From Exophiala sp. HKRS030 (taxonomy: Eukaryota > Ascomycota > Eurotiomycetes > Chaetothyriales > Herpotrichiellaceae), in assembly GCA_023897205.1 (NCBI GenBank), contig JAHWDD010000003.1, positions 1,367,665 to 1,431,664 of the forward strand: a stretch of 64,000 nt of DNA, given 5' to 3'. Positions 56,169 to 64,000 of the stretch are shown here, one piece after another. The notes under the pieces are model-generated. The model ran no database searches. It saw only the letters and a program-made list of their open reading frames with translations, and had not been told where the DNA came from. The position numbers were made by a program, and so were the translations under genes. Each line of letters opens with the position of its first letter. The first letter of the stretch is position 1.

Positions 56169-58308
56169 ATTGCGGACTGATGGGTGAGAACGTGCAAGCA
56201 GTGTCTTGAGGTTAATTTGGGGAAGTGAGCTTGGGATATAGGGCACGATCGTCCTCGACACTGCGTCTGCCGCAAGAGAGGTCGAGAAGAAACTCGTGAG
56301 AAAAATCTGGTGTTGGACAGACAGTCTGGATATAGCGGGCCAAAGTCAATTGGCCACACGGACTGGTGGGAATTTGAGAGGTCCCTGAAAGCGATGCGCG
56401 GTGCCATACCATTGGGACTTTGCACTCAACGACCCCATTGCGGGCGAATATTAGCTGTATAGCTTGAGTAAAAGTGGTCTGGTCCTTGTGGAGGAGTGCA
56501 AGTTGCAGATGACCTAGGGGAGGGTCGATAGAGTATGCCACCAATCAATTCGTGTGGTAACTTGTCATAGCCGAACCGTTGCGGAGATTTTTTTGGTGTC
56601 GTATCATAGCCTGGGTAGGGAAGTAGAAATATGGAGAGCATGGTCAAGGCTTCAGATCCGAAAGGATCGGCAGGATTGCCTTCAAGTGACACTTGCGACT
56701 GATACATAGATGGCCACTGTGTGGTGACAGTGCCGGTTCAGATGAAGGCGAAGAAGGCGTGTGAGTCGGAGCGAGGTGACGGTGGAACGATCCGGGTGAT
56801 GTCCCCGTCCGAGAGACGATATGAAGGCGATTGTGGACCTTTGGGAGATGAGAGGAGATCAAGCATGTCCATAGCTTTCCAGCTGAAGAGGTTCTTGTCT
56901 TATTAAAAGTCGAGGATATAATGCTGCTGAGTGTACTCGAGCCCGAGCCAGGGAATTTGACAGGATTGTTCTTTATAAGACACGGACATTTGCAGCCTTG
57001 TTAACTCTCTACCTTTGCGGCTCGTGAGGCTCTGAACCAAAAGCCTGATTGGGGTATTCACGATTCAGAGCAGTACTCCCCTGCATGAATTCTGCCGTGC
57101 TGGTAATTGTATCATCAGCAGTCTTTGTCTATCTCGGCCGCGGCCTAGGCAGCTTCGGCGCCAACCTCACAGGACGCTCTGAGGGTTTCAGGACGATATA
57201 TGTCATTGATAGCGTGGATGGTAGACTGGAACACGCCTCCAAACTGGGAGGCATCCCGCTTTTAAACTCGGCAAGCACGATATAGCTGGAGTCCCGAGAC
57301 CTGACTAGTAGCCTCGTTCTTTGAGCTGTGGTTTTTCTATATTAAAGTCCACTGTTGACTGTTGACTCGTGGATTTTGAGCCTCCCTTGTGGGTTGGGCA
57401 GACGAGGCTTGCTTTTAGGTTGGCTTCCTCCATTCCTGTCGGCGGATAGCAGGATCTCGAGGAGTGTCAATGCATGATGTACTGGCTTTCACACACAATG
57501 AGCAGCCTGGCAGGAGTTTATTGCGACGTGCACTTCTTGTGGTGCCTGTCGCATGCGATAATGCTTTGATCCGACGTCCGGTATCATAAAGGCGCCTCCA
57601 ATGAGTAACAGTTCCTCGGATAGTGTAGTCATTCCGAGTGCCTCGGTCACACCTGGGGAAGAAGAGCAGGGGGCCCTTTCACCCGTCGAGCTGATCTCTA
57701 CGATCATTTATTGGTGGTTGTTCCGGGCTTGACAGTGGGGTCGAATCAGTCTTAGGGTATTCTCCTGCCAGGCCTGGAAGCCTCATCGCGCCATACCCTT
57801 GAGAGTGGCTTTTCTAGGGGCAAAAATCTGCTCATGATGAATGGACTTGGTTCCGAAACTGATAAAGATGTTATTGAAGGCGTAGATTGTATGGCATCAC
57901 TGCCTGAGAAAGTGCAGCTATCCGAAGAACAAAACAAAGCGTCTGACTAAAAGCTTTCAATACATTTGACGATATTTTGGAGGATATTATTTTTGTCAGA
58001 CGTGCATATTTTCTCTTTTGTTTTCCCCTGACACTGATGCCCGATGATCGACCCGCAACTGCGGACGATTCGTTGCCGCCGAAAATCAACAATTGCGCAG
58101 CAACAGAAACAAGCAACACTATCTATCTTCATCCTCACTGTCCAGTGTTGCATTCAACCACCTGAACTGCCCACTTGCTACGATTAACTTCTGACTTGAC
58201 CTCGGTCGCCCCTCAAGTCACACGTCTATAGAGTCTCTGAACGAACCTCGCTCGTATCACCTACCCACCTCTCGCGCCCAGCAAAACAACCCCTCGAATT
58301 CCCTCGCC
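56169..58308. other. 2.1-kb intergenic region, largest gap in the window
   Basis: Between divergent MFS and EB1 genes. Two protein-like open stretches lie on the plus strand: ATG 57601 to TGA 57732 (43 codons, ending IISTIIYWWLF-like) and 57755-57949 (ending EEQNKASD). I could not join them with proper splice sites. A 66-codon frame from ATG 57085 has a hydrophobic start. None is recognised, so all remain unassigned. Confidence 0.4.
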
Positions 58309-59381
58309 ATGGGTGAATCCAGGTGAGCAAGAAGTCACATGGCAGACAAAGCAATAAAAGTCACCATCCACTGATCGATGTATTTTGCAGACAAGAACTA
58401 CTGGCCTGGCTGAATGGTCTGCTTCAACTCAACATCACAAAAGTTGAACAATGTGGCACGGGGTATGTTGTTGACCAAAGGCAACTCTCACACATCTACG
58501 AGGGCCACCACTAATTGCCGCCTGATTCTTGAAAGTGCTGCCTTTTGTCAATTGTTCGACTCGATCTTTAGTACGTCTTCCCCAATACCCTCCACGGCGG
58601 CAATGCCGTACCTCCTGTGATGGAGCCAAAAAACAACACGAACGAGAAAGTACTGATTTTGAACCATCACAGTGGACCTGCCAATGGGCCGAGTAAAGTT
58701 CAATGTCAACACGGAATATGCCTACATACAAAACTTCAAGGTATTACAGAGTAGGTGAAATCCAGGATCGTACCACTTTGGTCACCTTGTTTCTACACAA
58801 CTAACAACCCGGGGTTACTACTAGACTGCTTCACGAGACACGGAATCGATCGCACCGTACCCGTCGAACAGCTTATCAAGTGCAAGATGCAAGACAACCT
58901 TGAATTCTTACAATGGTCAAAGAGATTTTGGGACCAATACTTTCCGGGACATGACTACGATGCGGTGGCTCGAAGGAAGGCCTCCGGCACCGCAGGTGCT
59001 GCTCCCGCTGCTGTTGCCCCTGCTGCTTCCTCGCGGGTGAGCACGGGCGCGAGTACCACGAGAAAGACCGGCGCGACCCCCATCAACAGAGCCGGCCCAC
59101 GCGCTCTCAGTGCGGCCGGTGGCTCATCGGCGGCGCTGAAACAAGAAAACGACCAACTCAAGGAAGCTATCGGCGGTCTCGAGAAAGAACGGGATTTCTA
59201 TTTTAGCAAACTTCGCGACATTGAACTCCTCCTCCAGACGGCCGTCGAGCAAGACCCGAGCCTGGAGGCCGACGAAAATGGTCTGATCAAACAGATCCAG
59301 ACCATTCTCTATAGCACAGAGGAAGGGTTCGAGATTCCTGACCTAGAAGCCAACGGGGCAGAAGAGCCGGAGACTTTTTAA
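58309..59381 (+). CDS. bim1: EB1/Bim1 microtubule plus-end tracking protein
   Basis: Five exons, 58309..58322, 58391..58462, 58536..58570, 58673..58750 and 58825..59381, give 251 aa. Exon 1 is 14 nt. All introns are GT-AG, 68-102 bp. The calponin-homology domain spans residues 1-105 (SRQELLAWLNGLLQLNITKVEQ, GRVKFNVNTEYAYIQNFKVLQ, IKCKMQDNLEFLQWSKRFWDQY). A Ala/Ser/Thr linker of 60 residues leads to the EB1 coiled coil (about 165-235, LKQENDQLKEAIGGLEKERDFYFSKLRDIE). The FYFxKLRDIE hook that recruits SxIP partners is intact. No EEY/F-type acidic aromatic tail is present; it ends EEPETF. EB1 tracks growing microtubule ends. Confidence 0.97.
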
Positions 59382-60048
59382 AGTGACGGTGACGGTGACG
59401 GTGACGGTAGCACAGCGGTTAGAGCAGGGTCAGGAATGAAATCTCACGAACATTGATGCAAAAAGAAAAAGGAAAGAAATCCGACGGCGACCGGGGGAGC
59501 TGCGCCTTTCTTGTCTTCTCAGCGGGCACACACATACGTATTGTATACGTTCTGGGAAGTAGTGAGAAAGACGGGAGAAACAAAGAACCAGAATCCTTGC
59601 AGGGAGGCGAATCAAAACAAAATGGCTTTTTTGGAAGCGGGCAGACTTTTGTTGTAGTATGCATTACACCAGGATGGATCTTCTACACTACTTGACCAAG
59701 GGGTGGTGGTAGTCAGAAAGCAGAAGCGAGAAGAGGCGACAGGTTGGCATGCTGCAATGCAGCCAGTAATCATTTTCTCTTTTTCCTTAGAGCAGGAAAA
59801 GAGACATGAGATGATACCCTATGATGCTTCCTATGGTAGAGGCTTTTGTTTTGGTCATTCTCTCTCTTCTATTTCTCTTTTAAGTTTCGGGCTCTGTCGC
59901 CCCCATGGTTTTCAAATTGCAGGTTGAACTCTCTCTCTCGTGGCTGCTTCAATGATGGAGGAGAAAAAACAGATACATGTCCCTCCGAGCGTGATACTGC
60001 ATACAATACATCGACCGAGCATATCAGCAGAAATATAATGTGGTTATA
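59382..60048. other. Convergent intergenic region with GTGACG tandem repeat
   Basis: 667 bp between the EB1 and Whi5/Nrm1 stops. A tandem GTGACG repeat (four to five units) starts two bases after the EB1 stop codon, at 59383-59406. The rest has no recognised gene. Confidence 0.6.
59383..59406. repeat. (GTGACG)n tandem hexamer
   Basis: About four head-to-tail copies of GTGACG directly after the EB1 stop codon, in its 3' UTR. Confidence 0.9.
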
Positions 60049-61622
60049 TCACAATCCACACATGCCAACACCCGAAGACGTGGCTCCTCGTGTTCCTCCT
60101 CGGACAAGTTGAAGCAGACTGTTCGCAGCCTCGCCCTTGATGACACTACTGGTGAGCCCCCGGGGTCGAAGGTGGCTGTTTTGGAGCGCTACGTCTTCTT
60201 CGTTTTGATTGTTGTGTCCGTGATCTGTTCTCGTCCCGCTCCTCCTCGAAAGGAGCTCGGGCGTCTTTGGCGGTGCTTGCTCGGAATGATCGTCGCTTCT
60301 CGGATCCCTATGCTCGTGCTTGATGCGCACCTCGTCGTCCAGATCTTCATCTTCGGCTTCGGATGTTGATGCTGCTGGAGGACTGCTTGGGATATCTTCT
60401 TCGGCCGGTTGGCTGTGGCTGTCTCCCTCCATGTCTTCTGCCCACCGTGCTGAGAAAGCCGTGGGTGCGATGGTCGGCACTGCTAGACTCCGCAGAGGTC
60501 GTACTGGAGGTTTGGACTTCATGGTCGCTCTAGCGCGCGCGATGGCAACTCGTGATTCTGGACTGATGGCGGACACAGGATGTCGATGGACGGAACTTGG
60601 CCGTAGAGTCGACGAAGACCCTGCTCTCGGAGATGACGACGACATTGCGGGTATCTCTGGCGACGATGGTGCGTGTTTGGGCACTGTGAGTTGCCAGAAG
60701 GGTTTGGATATTTGGTTCGTTTGAATCTTGTAGATGGCTAGTTGTAATCGCGTCCGGAGTGTTTCTGCTTTCTAAGAGTCCCTGTTAGTTCCAGTTTCCA
60801 TCTCGAGCCGCGTAATACAAAGAGAGGTGGGTGAGACGAGATTGGAAGACAAATACTTACTTCGAGCAGCATCTCCTTTCGTGTATCTCCTTCGGGTTTG
60901 GGCGGTTGAGCTCGAGGTTCTGTCGTGTCATGCTCCTCCAGCATTTGCATCTCGTCACTTTGAGAAGAAAAGTTGTTTTCAAAGTCAATCAGGCTCGACA
61001 TGCTGAGGCTGGCTTGGGATGGTTCCTGGTTGAACGTAGGGCGAACAAGTGCTACCATCTGAGATGTACTCTGTGTGAATGACACGGCGTGCTACGCATC
61101 CGAAAAGACTCAGTATCCATACAACACACGAGATTGTAAATGTTTGGTGGTATCCTTCCTTACCATCTTGTCCAAGGTCTGCTGGCTCGGTTCGTCGTGG
61201 ATCTGGAATTCGGATTCCAGTTGAGCAGATTCTTCTTCTTGCGATGCTTGACATGACGTGAGAGTGGTGTTAGACATCGACTTGTGCTGGGTGGCAGCCA
61301 TCGGAGACTGAGATGCGTCTCGGTGCTCTGATAGTGGTCCATCGCTACTCAAGATGTCGGTATGCTGTGACAAGAACAGTTGAGAGTTGTTCGTCTGCTG
61401 CTGCTGAGAGTCTTCCGCCTCTTCGTTGTTGTTGCATGTTTCGACAATCTTTCGCTTCTGTCCGGCTCGAGGACTGATGGGAGATGCGAAGCGCTTCAAC
61501 GATCGAGGACTGAGGGTGGTACCTTCTACCAGGCTTGTCTTTGTTGCCTTTGTCGGGGATAACAGCGCGTTGGGATCTTTTTCGCCCAGCACACGACGCG
61601 TGGGCGACGTTACAGTACTCAT
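60049..61622 (-). CDS. Whi5/Nrm1-family G1/S transcriptional repressor
   Basis: Complement of three exons, 61164..61622, 60861..61091 and 60049..60771, giving 470 aa. Introns are 72 and 89 bp, all phase 0. Exon 3 opens with the GTB motif, the family hallmark: KAETLRTRLQLAIYKIQTNQ (about residue 231). In yeast, Whi5 and Nrm1 use this motif to bind SBF/MBF and repress G1/S genes. The rest is disordered: an N-terminal SP-rich part (SPTRRVLGEKDPNALLSPTK) with many S/T-P sites for CDK, Gln-rich and acidic stretches, and a Ser/Pro/Glu-rich tail. The N-terminal block is typical of filamentous-fungal members. Whether it is the Whi5 or the Nrm1 functional type cannot be told. Confidence 0.9.
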
Positions 61623-62651
61623 TTCCTGAAGCGATTGGGATCTGGAGAGAATGAGACAGGCTCCTGTTATGGTCATGTATTAGTACAAACGTCAAAATCT
61701 GCAAGCACGTCGTGGTGGTCGTCGACACTGACCTAAACAAAAGTATTCGGGGCTCGAGGGATATTCTAGGTAAAAGCCGGACACGACAACCCTGGCGATA
61801 GGCTGAACGAGGGACCGAGGAAGCAAAACAGAAGGAGGAAAAAGGACCCAGACAGTACAAGAACGCAGATGTGCACCTTCTATATGCAACAATGAGAAAA
61901 CGAACACGCGAAACTTGCAGGACCAAAGAATGAAGTCGCGGTAACACGTACAAGCGGACACACGGACGCAATGGCCAGCCTCGTGTGTTTTTTTAATTGT
62001 TGTTGCTCTTACGGGCCCGCAAATCGCCTCGGCTCCCTGCAGATTTCGCATCTCTAGCGACTCACGTCCAGTGGATGCCCTGGAATTGACGCGGGGAAGA
62101 GCACTGACTGATCAATTGAGTCTTTAGATCTGAATGCTCGTACTCTGTAGTAGAAAATAGTATCAGATCTACTCGTACTGAATGTTCAAAGATCGCAATT
62201 CAGAGGCCGTCACAACAAATGAAGGGCATCTCATCCCCCATCTCGAATGAAGACTCTGATAACAACGTTCGATCACGTACAGTACGCCCTGATCCAAATT
62301 GCACCATGAGATTTGTTGCGGCTTTTATTAACTCCATACGCACTTCACGCTACCTACCCGCTTTTTGGCGCCAGGCGTGCGGCATGTTCTGCTGGTCCCT
62401 GAACGTGGACGCGGATAAATGGGGCCACTTCAGGGTCCTAGCGGGTGCAGTAGGGGCCCTCGACTTGGGTTATTGATGTATGTAATAACAGGGTGACTGA
62501 GGATGTCCCATTGGAAAGAGATGAAGGTTTCGGATATCCATCCGTAGCTGTGCCAGTCTCATAACTTCTAACCCCTATATTCTTTTCCAGAAGTCTCAGT
62601 ATGTACACATGATTCCAAGTCATCGAGCTATAGATCCGAACTCCATGCATG
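61623..62651. other. 1.0-kb intergenic region
   Basis: It lies upstream of the Whi5/Nrm1-type gene, whose leader is pyrimidine-rich on the minus strand. A GGGGCC-rich patch lies at 62420-62460. No gene is recognised. Confidence 0.5.
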
Positions 62652-63181
62652 CTATGCCTTATTTTGCGACAAGACAAATTTAAATCCTGCTCCTTCGCTC
62701 ACTCCGCCTTTACATGTGCTGGTGAAGGTACCCGTCGGACAGACCGCCTGCGCCGCCCGGACACATCTCTCCCAGCGACCTTTGCTGACATTCAACGTCG
62801 CCCCTTGGGTTACGGGGGTAAGTGTGAATTTAGACGTGCCCGAAGCACCCACCGTCGTTGCAGGTTGCCTTCGCATTTCTGTATAGACCCGGCTATGCCA
62901 CCACATATCGAGAGTACAGCCACATTGGTATCGTGAGAGACAAGGGAAACGGTCGGGTCGTCGCACGTCGTACCCGTCACGTCGTTGGGGTCTACCGATG
63001 TGCTCGCCGGAGAACGAGGTTGGACAACATATGGTTCGGCGTTGCGATTGTGAAATACGCTGCTCGCCACCGTTGGGTGGGCGTCGCCTGGAACTGCAGC
63101 GTTCGGCCATATGGGTGAAGAAGACCCGGTAGAGGTGAGTAGGAGGAGGGTGAGGGAGAGATCCGAAAACGAGAAGATCAT
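62652..63181 (-). pseudogene. Small Cys-containing secreted protein, single-base frameshift
   Basis: ATG 63181 starts a signal-peptide-like run (LSLTLLLLTSTGSSS) and a mature region with VTGTTCDDPTV and VAVLSICGGIAGSIQKC. At about 62863-62864 the frame changes. The first frame soon ends at TAA (62810-62812), giving a 123-aa truncated form. The next frame continues a family-like C-terminal half: GASGTSKFTLTPVTQGATLN, then GRWERCVRAAQAVCPTG and TCKGG, ending at 62652. No intron borders exist at the junction. One missing C in an AAC-CTG context would explain it. It is either a pseudogene or a sequence error. I know no function; secretion and paired Cys suggest a small extracellular protein. Confidence 0.65.
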
Positions 63182-64000
63182 TGTGAAAGTCTTGTTGTGT
63201 ATGTTGGTTGGTTCGAGCAAATGGTCAGGTGTCGGGGCGCTGATGGTTATTTTCTGAATGGGCTTAAAGGGTGATGGAAAACAGCAGCATGTCAAAGGTT
63301 CTTATAAGTGTCCAGACATTTTGATCTTGAAGCGAAGACACCGCATCCGAAGTCCCCCTACTTTTCAAGATGAATCCGTAGTCGCAAACATAGGCCAAAC
63401 GCCGGCCTGCTCTCGAGGAACCCATCGAGATAATCTTGCCCGAGCGATACCCACGTGGGTTTCGCGTGATGTGCATTTAGTTAAACAGAACGACTTACCG
63501 TGTGCTTCAGACAAGTCGGCGTTCTTGAAACACTCTCACAAGATTCAGTCGTCTCAAAGGTAGAGTGGTGAGGCGTTGCATGTTCCAAATAGGATGCTAA
63601 TCTTGTGGTGGGCAAGGCTGAAACCGTAAGGTACCTGTAGGCGAGCTACCTAGATATTTACCCACGTAAAATGGTTCCAGGGAAGGAGAAAAGTTGTTCG
63701 AGTCTTTTTTTGAACGTTCCTTTCTTTGTGAATTTCCAAAAATGCATGCGCTTTAGGCGAGCGATCGCTGTTGTCTTTATTTCGGCAGTCACTTCAGCCA
63801 AACCTGAGTGTCCGGGAAACGACCGTGGTCTCTTACCGTTAGGTCGACCACTTCACGCTCATGGGCCATCTCATCCAACGTACTCTGGTCAACGTTCGCA
63901 TAAACATCACGTCCTTCAATCATACATAGCACTACATGTGGCTACTTGATACGAGGTACAAGCTATGGCTGCACAATGCAGGCGGCAAGTGCATCTTCGC
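63182..64000. other. Right-edge region with no confident gene
   Basis: 819 bp. It includes a GGTACCTGTAGGCGAGCTACCTAGATAT element at about 63630-63657, related to those at 3428 and 36041. A weak candidate frame at 63746-63949 is listed separately. Confidence 0.5.
63746..63949 (+). CDS. Possible small secreted protein, weak candidate
   Basis: ATG 63746 opens 67 codons. The first 18 residues look like a signal peptide (MRFRRAIAVVFISAVTSA), followed by KPECPGND and a His/Pro-rich remainder. An in-frame ATG at 63671 would hide that signal. No family is recognised. It could be chance, or the first exon of a gene running past the window edge. Confidence 0.2.
   Translation: MRFRRAIAVVFISAVTSAKPECPGNDRGLLPLGRPLHAHGPSHPTYSGQRSHKHHVLQSYIALHVAT

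Noticed and set aside
59400..59430. tRNA-like string after EB1 (AGCACAGCGGTTAGAGC)
   Set aside because: It resembles a D-arm only; no anticodon arm, T-arm or acceptor stem follows.
1..64000. Transposons, CRISPR arrays, RIP-mutated DNA
   Set aside because: No transposase or reverse-transcriptase motifs, no spaced direct repeats, and no AT-rich blocks with CA-to-TA bias were seen by eye.

Overview
The window is a gene-dense piece of a filamentous ascomycete (Pezizomycotina) genome. The evidence is short GT-AG introns (mostly 46-170 bp), two fungal Zn2Cys6 regulators, a QDE-1/SAD-1-type RNA-dependent RNA polymerase, an ACR3 arsenite pump, a secreted GtaA-like glutaminase and many disordered fungal proteins. 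A eurotiomycete, perhaps a black-yeast relative, is my guess; the sequence alone does not fix the order. There are about 27 confident protein genes plus a gene cut by the left edge. I see no tRNA, rRNA, CRISPR array or recognisable transposon.

Layout. 0-14 kb is metabolic and transport: an amino-acid permease tail, a GFA/CENP-V zinc protein, an acyltransferase-3 membrane enzyme, a secreted glutaminase, ACR3 facing a bZIP regulator tail to tail, then a peroxisomal acyl-CoA dehydrogenase divergent from an aliphatic nitrilase. 15-20 kb is housekeeping: a RIM2-type mitochondrial carrier, kinetochore Sos7, and ribosomal proteins S9 and L21 sharing one divergent promoter. 21-32 kb holds the RNA-dependent RNA polymerase, a Zn2Cys6 regulator and an ABCG transporter. 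32-48 kb has a SPOUT RNA methyltransferase, a GDT1-type cation antiporter, a disordered nuclear protein with PP1-docking-like motifs, a Kelch membrane protein whose frame looks damaged, an amino-acid transporter and a DnaJ/TPR co-chaperone. 49-64 kb has Nse3, a Zn2Cys6 regulator with an SDR-like protein and a sugar-type MFS transporter, EB1/Bim1, a Whi5/Nrm1-type G1/S repressor and a frameshifted small secreted protein.

How genes may work together (inference). ACR3 plus bZIP resembles the yeast ARR arrangement of pump and regulator. Nitrilase plus a peroxisomal acyl-CoA dehydrogenase could be a nitrile-to-acid-to-CoA breakdown pair. The 51-56 kb regulator, SDR and transporter could be a small catabolic cluster. 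Sos7, Nse3, EB1, Whi5/Nrm1 and the SPOUT protein all serve chromosomes or the cell cycle, but that grouping is probably chance.

I did not find one clearly new multi-gene system. The best second looks are: the PP1-docking architecture in the uncharacterised protein at 37-40 kb; broken frames in an otherwise clean sequence (40.7-42.6 kb, 62.6-63.2 kb and a possible relic at 20.9-21.4 kb); a palindrome exactly at the centre of the S9/L21 divergent promoter; a possible box C/D snoRNA in an L21 intron; and a recurring 9-bp intergenic word, TACGGAGTA.
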